Below are positions 1 through 5,596 of a stretch of 5,596 nt of DNA, in pieces. Below the pieces are notes generated by a model. It did no database searches. It was given only the letters and a program-made list of their open reading frames with translations, and was not told where the DNA came from. This DNA comes from Bacteroidota bacterium (GTDB lineage: Bacteria; Bacteroidota; Bacteroidia; Flavobacteriales; Flavobacteriaceae). Where the stretch lies: positions 1 to 5,596 of the forward strand of contig JADWMI010000079.1 in the NCBI GenBank assembly GCA_015767395.1, read 5' to 3'. Positions within the stretch are counted from its first letter, which is position 1; each line of letters begins with the position of its first letter. The position numbers and the translations under genes are program-made.

Positions 1-906
1 CCGTTTAGAGCATTGTGCAAAGAACAAGGTGCGGATGTAGTATATACTGAATTTATTTCTTCGGAGGGTTTGATTCGTGATGCCGCAAAGAGTAGAAAGA
101 AATTGGATATTTACGAAAAAGAACGCCCAGTTGGAATCCAAATTTTTGGTGCCAATTTAGAATCTATGTTGAGAACTGTGGAGATTGTTGAACAATCGAA
201 ACCTGACATTATTGACATCAACTTTGGTTGTCCGGTTAAAAAAGTGGTAAGCAAGGGTGCCGGAGCTGGTATTTTAAAAGATATTGATTTAATGGTAAGT
301 CTTACCGAAGCCATGGTAAAACACACCAAACTTCCAGTTACGGTTAAAACCAGATTGGGTTGGGACGAATCTTCCATAAAAATTATTGAAGTAGCTGAGC
401 GTTTGCAAGATGCTGGTTGTGCTGCAATTTCAATTCACGGTCGTACACGTGCTCAAATGTATAAAGGAGAAGCCAATTGGGCACCTATTGCCGAGGTGAA
501 AAACAATTCGAGAATGCACATTCCAGTTTTTGGAAATGGAGATGTAAACACACCAGAAAAAGCGATGGAAATGCGTGATAAATTTGGTTTGGATGGTGCT
601 ATGATTGGCCGTGCAAGTATTGGTAATCCTTGGTTTTTTAAACAAGTAAAGCACTTTTTTGAAACAGGAGCACATTTACCTGAAATTTCTATTGTAGATC
701 GTGTTGAAATGGCCAAGCGTCATTTACAAATGGAAATAGATTGGAAAGGCGTGGAAATAGTTGGGGTTATGGAAACCCGTAGACATTATACCAATTACTT
801 TAAAGGCATACCAAATTTTAAAGAATACCGTTTAAAAATGGTAAAATCAGACACAGCCCAAGGGGTTTATGATGCTTTTGACGAGGTATTGCAAAAGTTT
901 GCATAA
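1..906 (+). CDS. dusB: tRNA-dihydrouridine synthase, DusB/NifR3 family (5' end cut by window)
   Basis: FMN-dependent enzyme that uses NADPH to reduce specific uridines to dihydrouridine in tRNA, in the cytoplasm. The reading frame is open from base 1 and begins with Pro-Phe-Arg-Ala-Leu-Cys, the segment that follows the N-terminal FMN-binding strand in this family. The true start is therefore outside the window, with perhaps 25-30 residues missing, and the TTG at 13 is not the start. Visible landmarks: NFGCPVKK with the catalytic-type cysteine (codon 229-231), the VKTRLGW segment with its lysine (346-348), HGRTRAQMY (from 436), the GNGDV phosphate-binding loop (532-546), and IGRA (604-615). 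The C-terminal helical part includes RRHYTNYFKG, typical of the DusB subgroup. The gene ends in TAA and appears intact apart from the edge. A lipoprotein gene follows after 9 nt and may be cotranscribed. Family assignment is firm; the exact tRNA position modified is inferred from the family. Confidence 0.95.
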   Translation, partial: PFRALCKEQGADVVYTEFISSEGLIRDAAKSRKKLDIYEKERPVGIQIFGANLESMLRTVEIVEQSKPDIIDINFGCPVKKVVSKGAGAGILKDIDLMVSLTEAMVKHTKLPVTVKTRLGWDESSIKIIEVAERLQDAGCAAISIHGRTRAQMYKGEANWAPIAEVKNNSRMHIPVFGNGDVNTPEKAMEMRDKFGLDGAMIGRASIGNPWFFKQVKHFFETGAHLPEISIVDRVEMAKRHLQMEIDWKGVEIVGVMETRRHYTNYFKGIPNFKEYRLKMVKSDTAQGVYDAFDEVLQKFA

Positions 907-915
907 ATTTGATTT

Positions 916-1641
916 GTGAAAAAAATCATTTTACTGCTTATTTGTATTTCTTGTATTGCCGCTTGTATCCAAAAAGTGAGAGGGCAATCTGAGTTGAAAT
1001 TAATTAAAACAGTTAAGTTAACTATTTCAGAGCCTTCTGGAATTACAGTTTTCAACAAACATTTATACATTGTTTCTGATGAAAACGGTACAATTTATAA
1101 AACTACTTTAGACGGAAAAGTACTTCAAAAAATAAAAACCAATTATTCAGACTTGGAAGGAATTACTTACAATCCATTTGCTGAAAATTTACTTGTTGTT
1201 GATGAATCCAAACGCAACTTGATTGAATTAGATTTTAAAGGAAATCTAATCAAAAAAAGGAATATAAAGGGGAAGCAAAAAAATAAAAACAGTGGTTTGG
1301 AAGGAATTTGTTTTGACACTTCAAAAAATAAAATATATGTTTTAAATGAAAAATCACCCAAACAGTTATTAGAATTAAATTTAAAAGGTGAAATTAAAAA
1401 TAAGTTTGAATTGGATTTTAGTAGAGATGTTTCCGGGATTTGTTATGATGAAAATAATGATAATTTATGGGTGACTAGTGATGAGTCAAAAGCTATTTAT
1501 CAGATTTCCAAAAAAGGAAAATTACTGAATAAGTATAAAATATCTATTGAAAAAATGGAAGGAATAGTTATTTATCTGAACAAGATTTATGTGGTAAGTG
1601 ATAGCTTAAACACGCTTTACATTTTTGAAAAAACGGAATAA
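916..1641 (+). CDS. SdiA-regulated (YjiK-like) beta-propeller lipoprotein
   Basis: Predicted 241-residue exported lipoprotein. Residues 1-17 form a short signal peptide (Lys-Lys, then a hydrophobic core) ending in an IAAC lipobox with Cys17 as the lipidated residue. No acidic residues follow the cysteine, so there is no obvious Bacteroidota surface-export signal and the protein probably faces the periplasm. The rest is five repeats of roughly 41-48 residues starting near residues 38, 79, 127, 171 and 213. Each has a (L/V/M)-(E/S)-G-I turn, a strand like LYIVSDE or LLVVDES, and a strand ending in (D/K)GK-like turns. This matches the SdiA-regulated (YjiK) beta-propeller family, whose biochemical function is unknown. 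The start is GTG at 916, the only start codon that gives a complete signal peptide; there is no clear ribosome-binding site. It lies 9 nt after dusB and converges on the permease gene. The gene is lysine-rich and AT-rich. I am sure of the fold class, not of a function. Confidence 0.82.
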   Translation: MKKIILLLICISCIAACIQKVRGQSELKLIKTVKLTISEPSGITVFNKHLYIVSDENGTIYKTTLDGKVLQKIKTNYSDLEGITYNPFAENLLVVDESKRNLIELDFKGNLIKKRNIKGKQKNKNSGLEGICFDTSKNKIYVLNEKSPKQLLELNLKGEIKNKFELDFSRDVSGICYDENNDNLWVTSDESKAIYQISKKGKLLNKYKISIEKMEGIVIYLNKIYVVSDSLNTLYIFEKTE

Positions 1642-1664
1642 ATATTTATTCAACCAACTTTTTT
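1628..1664. terminator. Candidate bidirectional terminator spanning both convergent stop codons
   Basis: Positions 1636-1651 are a perfect 16-bp palindrome, which can fold as a 6-bp stem with an ATAT loop. It is flanked by A6 at 1628-1633 and T6 at 1659-1664. On the minus strand the stem is followed after 2 nt by a run of six U; on the plus strand the U run comes 7 nt after the stem, or can pair with the A run to lengthen the hairpin. Both genes terminate inside it: TAA at 1639-1641 on plus and TAA at 1648-1646 on minus. The stem is almost all A-T, so intrinsic termination could be weak; the call rests on symmetry and location. Confidence 0.5.
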
Positions 1665-2848
1665 GAAATTCTACTGCTTGCAATTTTGGATGCTAAATAC
1701 CCCAAGACGAGAATTGTAATAGCAACCGAAAACAGGTTGAAAAAAGTGAACTCCACAGGGTAAGCCAAATGTTGGGTAATCATAAACAGTTGATATTTCT
1801 TTTGTAGTAATACCAAAATAACACCTACTGAGAGTCCAATTACCAAACCGAAAACAGTTAGTAAAAACCCTTGTAAAATAAATACCTTTTTAATTTCCTT
1901 AATGGTAGCCCCTAGACTATAGAGGGTTTTTAGGTCGTCTCTTTTGTCTAAAATCATCATAATGATAGCACCAATTACATTGAATAGGGCAATAATTAAA
2001 ATGAGTGTAAAAATTAAATAGGAAGCTAAATTTTCAGTATTCAACATTTTATAAAAAACAGCATTTAGTTGTTCCCGGGTTTCAATGTTAAAATCTGGAC
2101 CTAACAAGTTTTCTAAATTTTCTATCAAGATATCCCGATTATAATTTTCTATAACTTTTAATTCAATTGCTGAAATTTGATTTGGTGAATAATTCAATAA
2201 AACTTGCGCCAACTCCAAGGGTAAAAACGTAAACTTTTTATCCATTTCATCGTTGAGTCCAAAAATACCAATGGGCTGTGTGTTAATTTGATTGAAAGCG
2301 TTGTTTGGGTTTGTAATGTATCCTTTTCCAGGTTTTGGAACATAAATTTTTAAGGGTTCTAAAAATTCAAATACACCAACAGAAAGTGTGTTTGAGATTC
2401 CACTACCAACCACAACTCCAAGCGGAATGTTTTTATCAAGCCAAGTTCCAATATAAACGGTGCTATCAATTTGATTTAGGTGTATATAGTTTGAATCTAC
2501 TCCTTTTATATATGCAATATGTGTTTTATCGTGAAAATCAAAAAAGGCGCGTTCTTCAATTACTTTTGAATAAGAAGCAATCCCTTTTTCTTGGTTTAAT
2601 ATGGTTTGAATATCCGCATTAAAGTCAAATGATTTTCCTTTGATAGAAGTGATTTTTATATCTGGATCTGAGGTGTTTAAAAAACCAATGCTAAAGGTTC
2701 TCAAGCCAGAAAAACCAGACATGACAATAAATAGTGCCAATGTTCCAATTATTACGCCCATTGTAGCAATAAGTGTAATAATATTAATGGTGTTGTTACT
2801 GCTTTTTGAAAATAAATACCGTTTTGCTATGTATAGCGGAAAGTTCAA
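1646..2848 (-). CDS. ABC-transporter permease, LolC/LolE (FtsX/MacB) family
   Basis: Predicted 400-residue inner-membrane permease of the lipoprotein-releasing type (LolC/LolE), which with a LolD-type ATPase would extract lipoproteins from the inner membrane. The layout is that of the family: a cytoplasmic start, a first membrane helix at about 22-45, a large periplasmic domain (about 46-272), then three helices near 275-298, 322-348 and 370-389. The cytoplasmic stretch after helix 2 (DKRDDLKTLYSLGA, 301-314) and the following VFILQG (322-327) are the conserved coupling region. The start is TTG at 2848, 1 nt after the rbfA stop; no ATG or GTG lies between the upstream in-frame stop and this codon, and the N-terminus MNFPLYIAKRYLF fits relatives. 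A purine-rich AAAAAAGG lies 4 nt upstream. No ATPase gene is in the window. Another MacB/FtsX-type exporter is possible, so no gene symbol is given. Confidence 0.88.
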   Translation of the reverse strand: MNFPLYIAKRYLFSKSSNNTINIITLIATMGVIIGTLALFIVMSGFSGLRTFSIGFLNTSDPDIKITSIKGKSFDFNADIQTILNQEKGIASYSKVIEERAFFDFHDKTHIAYIKGVDSNYIHLNQIDSTVYIGTWLDKNIPLGVVVGSGISNTLSVGVFEFLEPLKIYVPKPGKGYITNPNNAFNQINTQPIGIFGLNDEMDKKFTFLPLELAQVLLNYSPNQISAIELKVIENYNRDILIENLENLLGPDFNIETREQLNAVFYKMLNTENLASYLIFTLILIIALFNVIGAIIMMILDKRDDLKTLYSLGATIKEIKKVFILQGFLLTVFGLVIGLSVGVILVLLQKKYQLFMITQHLAYPVEFTFFNLFSVAITILVLGYLASKIASSRISKKLVE

Positions 2849-2849
2849 A

Positions 2850-3242
2850 TTACCTTTTTTGACGTTTGTCTAAAATTTCAGGATTTGTAATTGGATTGTC
2901 ATTCTTACCGCTCAAAGCATTGTCTATGTCTTCTATATAATCCAAACTATCATCAATATAAAATAAAAGATTCGGCATACGTCTTAATTGTTCACGGGTA
3001 CGCTTCGCCAATTCATAGCGTATTGTTGCTGTATTTTCCTGAACACCTTTTAAAATAATTTCACGTTTTAATTGAGGGAACACACTAAGAAATACTTTAG
3101 CTTGTGATAAATCAGAAGTCACATTTACTTTGGTAACAGATATTATCACTCCTTTCATTCCATCCTGTGCAGCGTGTTGTAAAACTTCGGCCAAGTCTTT
3201 TTGTAATACACCTGCTATTTTTTTTTGTCTGTTTGTTTCCAT
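2850..3242 (-). CDS. rbfA: 30S ribosome-binding factor RbfA
   Basis: Cytoplasmic ribosome assembly factor of 130 residues that binds the immature 30S subunit near the 5' end of 16S rRNA and helps late maturation and cold adaptation (family knowledge). Visible signatures: an N-terminal helix METNRQKKIAGVLQKDLAEVLQ; the strand GVIISVTKVNVTSDLSQAKVFLSVF (about 31-55) typical of the KH-like fold; and the C-terminal motif RRMPNLLFYIDDSLDYIEDID (about 88-107), diagnostic for RbfA. A short charged tail follows. The start is taken as ATG 3242-3240. The frame stays open upstream to a TTG at 3272, but that would place the promoter box inside the gene, and RbfA proteins normally begin near the chosen Met. 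The permease gene follows after 1 nt, so the two form one transcription unit. Codons 6-9 contain a run of nine A. Confidence 0.95.
   Translation of the reverse strand: METNRQKKIAGVLQKDLAEVLQHAAQDGMKGVIISVTKVNVTSDLSQAKVFLSVFPQLKREIILKGVQENTATIRYELAKRTREQLRRMPNLLFYIDDSLDYIEDIDNALSGKNDNPITNPEILDKRQKR
2853..2860 (-). promoter_or_regulatory. Purine-rich ribosome-binding site for the TTG-started permease gene
   Basis: On the minus strand 2860-2853 reads AAAAAAGG, inside the last codons of rbfA, followed by TAAT and the TTG start at 2848. It resembles a weak Shine-Dalgarno sequence with a short 4-nt spacer. The stop-start proximity suggests that ribosomes finishing rbfA re-initiate on the permease. 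It supports the TTG start, because there is no other start codon between the preceding in-frame stop and 2848. Confidence 0.35.
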
Positions 3243-3246
3243 TTTG

Positions 3247-3254
3247 CAAAGATA
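3247..3254 (-). promoter_or_regulatory. Bacteroidota-type -7 promoter box of rbfA
   Basis: Read on the minus strand, 3254-3247 is TATCTTTG, an exact match to the Bacteroidota -7 consensus TAnnTTTG. It ends only 4 nt before the A of the rbfA ATG, so transcription would start at or within a few bases of the start codon. A TTTG lies upstream (minus strand 3273-3270), but its 15-nt spacing is shorter than usual for the -33 element, so the -33 assignment is weak. The promoter would drive rbfA and the permease. Confidence 0.65.
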
Positions 3255-3471
3255 ATAGTTAAATGTACACAAATTTTGTTTTTATTTGGCCTAGTTTTAA
3301 AATAAATAGTAATGAAACTCTAATTTTTTCGTTAAAGCTGTTAGGGTATGCCATTGTTCTTTTTAGCAGCATTTAGAAATTTTAAAAAATGCCTTAATTC
3401 GGGTATATTACTAGCGCAAAGTATAATCAAAAAAACTAAAAATCAAGAATAGCCAACTAACAACTTATTTG

Positions 3472-3479
3472 TATATTGC
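3472..3479 (+). promoter_or_regulatory. Possible -7 box of the ftsX operon promoter
   Basis: TATATTGC at 3472-3479 is an imperfect version of the TAnnTTTG box, reading as the consensus with one T missing. It lies 23 bases before the ftsX start, which would give a leader of less than 20 nt. No good TTG/TTTG -33 element is seen at the expected distance upstream. It is the best candidate on the plus strand between 3270 and 3500, but remains tentative. Confidence 0.3.
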
Positions 3480-3502
3480 AGCCTATTTAATAAGCATTAC
3501 AT

Positions 3503-4381
3503 TTGGATAAATCATTTGAAAAATATCAAAAAAGAAGATTACGGTCTTCGTACTTTTCTGTTGTTGTAAGCATTGGTTTGGTGCTGTTTTTAGTTAGCTT
3601 ATTAGGTCTCATAGTGTTAAAGACAAATAGTATTACGAAACATTTTAAAGAAAAAGTAACCATTACAATCTTTTTAAAAGACAATGCTAAGGCTAAGGAT
3701 GTAGCGGTTTTACAAGCTGAATTAAAAAAAGCTGAATACACAAAATCTGTAATCTATATATCAAAAGATGAGGCTGCAAAAAAATACAGCGAAGATATTG
3801 GGGAGAACTTTTTAGAATTTTTAGGTGAAAACCCACTTAAAAATGGAATTGATCTTTCTTTGAAATCGGAATTTGTTACGCCAGAAAAAATGGCTGAAAT
3901 TGAAAAGAACTTACTCATTAGAAGCATTGTTGCGGAAGTTACATATGATAAGCCTTTAATTGAATTACTATCAAAAAATATCAGTCGCTTGAGTTTTTGG
4001 ATTCTGTTGTTTAGTTCTTTATTTACGTTAATTGCAGTAGTATTGATTAATAGTTCAATCCGACTTTCAATATATTCAAAAAGATTTACCATTAAAACCA
4101 TGCAAATGGTTGGGGCTACAAAAGGGTTTATAAGAAGGCCGTTTATTTTACAAAGTATAAAACTAGGAATTATTGGATCCCTAGTCGCCATTGGTGGTTT
4201 ATTTGGGTTTATTCTATATTTGAATAAAAGAGTCCCAGAGATTGAATTGTTAAATGATGTTGAAATTATTGGAATTTTATGCACGGTAATTATTGGTTTG
4301 GGAATTTTAATTACCTGGATAAGTACATTTTTTGCCACCCAGCGATTTCTTAATTTAAGAACCGAAGAACTTTATTATTAA
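3503..4381 (+). CDS. ftsX: Cell division protein FtsX (permease-like)
   Basis: Predicted 292-residue inner-membrane protein. With the ATPase FtsE, FtsX transmits a signal across the membrane to control peptidoglycan hydrolases during division and growth (family knowledge). Four membrane helices are visible near residues 17-40, 165-187, 218-240 and 253-276. A periplasmic domain spans about 45-160 between helices 1 and 2. The conserved cytoplasmic segment after helix 2 includes FTIKTMQMVGATKGFIRRPF (195-214), and the N-terminus SFEKYQKRRLRSSYFSVV matches Bacteroidota FtsX. The start is TTG at 3503: the in-frame stop TAA at 3491 is only four codons upstream, and no ATG or GTG lies between. No FtsE gene is in the window; in this group it is usually encoded elsewhere. 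First gene of the plus-strand operon; DUF3098 follows after 3 nt. Confidence 0.93.
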   Translation: MDKSFEKYQKRRLRSSYFSVVVSIGLVLFLVSLLGLIVLKTNSITKHFKEKVTITIFLKDNAKAKDVAVLQAELKKAEYTKSVIYISKDEAAKKYSEDIGENFLEFLGENPLKNGIDLSLKSEFVTPEKMAEIEKNLLIRSIVAEVTYDKPLIELLSKNISRLSFWILLFSSLFTLIAVVLINSSIRLSIYSKRFTIKTMQMVGATKGFIRRPFILQSIKLGIIGSLVAIGGLFGFILYLNKRVPEIELLNDVEIIGILCTVIIGLGILITWISTFFATQRFLNLRTEELYY

Positions 4382-4384
4382 AAA

Positions 4385-4627
4385 ATGAGTAAAAAGGAAG
4401 AACAAAAAAGCGAATTCCTATTTGGGAAAAAGAATTATATAATAATGCTGGTTGGAATTGCTATTATTTCACTTGGTTTTATATTAATGGCCGGGGGTGG
4501 AAGTGATGACCCAGCAATTTTTAATGATGAAATTTATAACTTTAGAAGAATTAGATTGGCTCCAACGCTTGTTCTTATTGGTTTGGCTATTGAAATTTAT
4601 GCCATCATGGCCAAATCTAAAAAATAA
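4385..4627 (+). CDS. DUF3098 family small membrane protein
   Basis: Predicted 80-residue protein of the DUF3098 family, which has no known function. It has a charged N-terminus (about residues 1-16, including FLFGKKNY), a first membrane helix at about 17-36, and a short loop with [24 protein letters not shown] (37-60) holding the family's most recognisable residues. A second helix covers about 61-75, ending in a Lys-rich tail. Both ends probably lie in the cytoplasm, with the [13 protein letters not shown] loop on the periplasmic side (inference from charge). The ATG at 4385 lies 3 nt after the ftsX stop and the stop lies 2 nt before uppP, so it is translated from the same mRNA. Its fixed place between a division permease and the undecaprenyl-phosphate recycling enzyme suggests an envelope role, but nothing in the sequence gives a reaction. 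Confidence 0.88.
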   Translation: MSKKEEQKSEFLFGKKNYIIMLVGIAIISLGFILMAGGGSDDPAIFNDEIYNFRRIRLAPTLVLIGLAIEIYAIMAKSKK

Positions 4628-4629
4628 GC

Positions 4630-5442
4630 ATGAATTTAATAGAAGCTATTTTTTTAGCTATTATTGAAGGAATTACAGAATATTTACCTGTTTCTTCAAC
4701 CGGACACATGATTATTGCTTCGTCATTTATGCAAATTGCGAACGATGATTTCACCAAACTTTTTACAATTGTTATTCAACTAGGCGCTATTTTGGCTGTG
4801 GTTGTTTTGTATTGGAAAAGGTTTTTTCAAAGCTTAGATTTTTATTATAAACTACTAGTAGCGTTTATGCCTGCAGTTGTTCTTGGTTTGCTTTTAAATG
4901 ATGTGATTGACGAGTTGTTAGAAAGTCCTTTGGTTGTTGCAATTACCTTGGTTTTAGGTGGAATTATTTTAGTGAAAGTAGACGATTGGTTTAAATCAAA
5001 TGAAGTTATTGATGAAAATAATCCAGATAAAAACACGAAGATTAGTTATGCTACAGCCTTAAAAATTGGTTTTTTTCAATGTTTGGCTATGATTCCTGGA
5101 ACATCGAGAAGTGGTGCAAGTATTATTGGTGGAATGACACAAAAGTTAAATAGAAAAACCGCTGCGGAATTTTCATTCTTTTTAGCCGTGCCTACCATGT
5201 TTGGGGCAACTGCAAAAAAATTGTACGACTATTATAACGCCGGTTTTGTTTTAAGCGACGAACAACTAAATTATTTGTTAATTGGAAATGTTGTAGCCTT
5301 TGTTGTTGCATTGATTGCCATAAAATCGTTTATAGATTATTTAAGTAAAAAAGGATTCAAAATATTCGGTTACTATCGAATAATATTAGGAATTTCATTG
5401 TTGATTATTCACTATTTTATTTACCCATTAACTATTATTTAA
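4630..5442 (+). CDS. uppP: Undecaprenyl-diphosphatase UppP/BacA
   Basis: Predicted 270-residue polytopic inner-membrane phosphatase that converts undecaprenyl diphosphate to the monophosphate, regenerating the lipid carrier for peptidoglycan and other wall polymers; extra copies are known to give bacitracin resistance. Both catalytic motifs are present: [14 protein letters not shown] (residues 13-26, with Glu13, Glu17 and His26) and PGTSRSGAS (156-164, with Arg160). The conserved EFSFFLAVP segment follows at 180-188. Hydrophobic helices run through the protein with one hydrophilic loop at about 117-140. Length matches the family and no key residue is missing. The ATG at 4630 is 2 nt after DUF3098, without a visible Shine-Dalgarno sequence. 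The stop TAA shares its last A with the truB ATG (TAATG), so uppP and truB are probably translationally coupled. Confidence 0.97.
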   Translation: MNLIEAIFLAIIEGITEYLPVSSTGHMIIASSFMQIANDDFTKLFTIVIQLGAILAVVVLYWKRFFQSLDFYYKLLVAFMPAVVLGLLLNDVIDELLESPLVVAITLVLGGIILVKVDDWFKSNEVIDENNPDKNTKISYATALKIGFFQCLAMIPGTSRSGASIIGGMTQKLNRKTAAEFSFFLAVPTMFGATAKKLYDYYNAGFVLSDEQLNYLLIGNVVAFVVALIAIKSFIDYLSKKGFKIFGYYRIILGISLLIIHYFIYPLTII

Positions 5443-5596
5443 TGTTGACTGTTGAAGATTATAAAGATGGACAAGTTTTGTTAATTGACAAGCCTTTGAA
5501 TTGGACTTCCTTTCAGGTGGTGAATAAATTGCGCTGGCACATTCGACAAAAATTCAATCTTAAAAAAATTAAAGTAGGGCACGCAGGGACTTTAGA
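5442..5596 (+). CDS. truB: tRNA pseudouridine-55 synthase TruB (3' end cut by window)
   Basis: N-terminal 51 codons of TruB, the cytoplasmic enzyme that isomerises U55 to pseudouridine in the T-loop of tRNAs. The visible part contains GQVLLIDKPLNWTSFQVVNKLR (residues 10-31), the family's first conserved block, and KVGHAGTL (44-51), the block just before the catalytic aspartate. The window ends after the first two bases (GA) of codon 52, which by homology is that aspartate codon. The ATG at 5442 overlaps the uppP stop by one base and gives the expected N-terminal length, so the start is well supported. The rest of the gene lies beyond the right edge; whether it is intact cannot be judged here. 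Confidence 0.95.
   Translation, partial: MLTVEDYKDGQVLLIDKPLNWTSFQVVNKLRWHIRQKFNLKKIKVGHAGTL

Larger units (their letters stand above)
3243..3502. other. Divergent intergenic region between rbfA and ftsX
   Basis: About 260 bases with no convincing gene. It is very AT-rich. The left end carries the rbfA -7 box; the right end carries a possible ftsX promoter. Two small inverted repeats are visible, 3281-3287 with 3300-3306 (all A-T) and GCATTT at 3369-3374 with AAATGC at 3387-3392. Both are too weak to call a terminator or structured RNA. I see no tRNA, riboswitch or CRISPR-like pattern. Confidence 0.7.

Noticed and set aside
2335..2873. Plus-strand open frames (2335-2622 and 2640-2873) opposite the permease
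   Set aside because: The translations are low-complexity, show no family motifs and mirror the permease coding sequence on the other strand.
3243..3272. N-terminal extension of rbfA by 10 codons to a TTG at 3272
   Set aside because: The extension would translate the TATCTTTG promoter box and is not typical of RbfA; the ATG at 3242 gives the normal N-terminus.
3369..3392. Small inverted repeat GCATTT/AAATGC in the rbfA-ftsX intergenic region as a possible RNA hairpin or operator
   Set aside because: Only 6 bp with a 12-nt A/T loop and no T run placed as for a terminator; such repeats are expected by chance in AT-rich sequence.
3406..3424. Second minus-strand promoter-like sequence (TATACTTTG) upstream of rbfA
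   Set aside because: It has three bases instead of two between TA and TTTG, and it would give a leader of well over 150 nt when an exact box lies at the start codon.
3754..4338. A 194-codon open frame antisense to ftsX
   Set aside because: It lies entirely opposite a well-supported ftsX, has no recognisable domain and no start context; long shadow frames are common opposite Lys/Ile/Phe-rich genes in AT-rich DNA.
4630..5442. uppP/bacA as an acquired bacitracin-resistance gene
   Set aside because: It sits in a typical core Bacteroidota operon with base composition like its neighbours, and serves housekeeping lipid-carrier recycling.
1..5596. Search for a new defence, mobile or other undescribed multi-gene system
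   Set aside because: Every sizeable gene belongs to a known family, there is no integrase, transposase, direct-repeat array or toxin-antitoxin pair, and the gene order is normal for the group.

Overview
The window is a compact, AT-rich stretch of bacterial chromosome, most likely from the phylum Bacteroidota and the family Flavobacteriaceae. The evidence is the ftsX - DUF3098 - uppP - truB gene order, typical of that group; a Bacteroidota-type TAnnTTTG promoter box directly in front of rbfA; the general lack of Shine-Dalgarno sequences; and protein sequences that read as flavobacterial (for example the FtsX N-terminus and the permease N-terminus). The taxonomy comes from recognition, not from a search.

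Left part (1-1641, plus strand): the 3' nine-tenths of a DusB-type tRNA-dihydrouridine synthase, cut by the left window edge, is followed after 9 nt by a small lipoprotein of the SdiA-regulated (YjiK-like) beta-propeller family. Middle part (1646-3242, minus strand): rbfA (30S ribosome maturation factor) is followed after 1 nt by a LolC/LolE-like ABC-transporter permease that starts with TTG. The lipoprotein and permease genes converge with only 4 nt between their stop codons. Both stops lie inside a perfect 16-bp palindrome flanked by A6 and T6, a candidate bidirectional terminator. Positions 3243-3502 form a divergent intergenic region that carries the rbfA promoter and probably the ftsX promoter.

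Right part (3503-5596, plus strand): ftsX (TTG start), a two-helix DUF3098 membrane protein, uppP/bacA (undecaprenyl-diphosphatase) and the first 51 codons of truB (tRNA pseudouridine-55 synthase). They are packed with gaps of 3 nt and 2 nt and a 1-nt overlap, so they are almost certainly one operon. The cluster links cell-wall and division functions (FtsX regulates wall hydrolysis with FtsE; UppP recycles the lipid carrier) with tRNA modification.

The window looks like ordinary conserved core genome. I see no mobile element, CRISPR array, defence locus, rRNA or tRNA gene, and no undescribed system. The points worth a second look are the stop-codon palindrome, the apparently leaderless rbfA promoter, three non-ATG starts among seven visible starts, and the uncharacterised DUF3098 protein fixed between FtsX and UppP.
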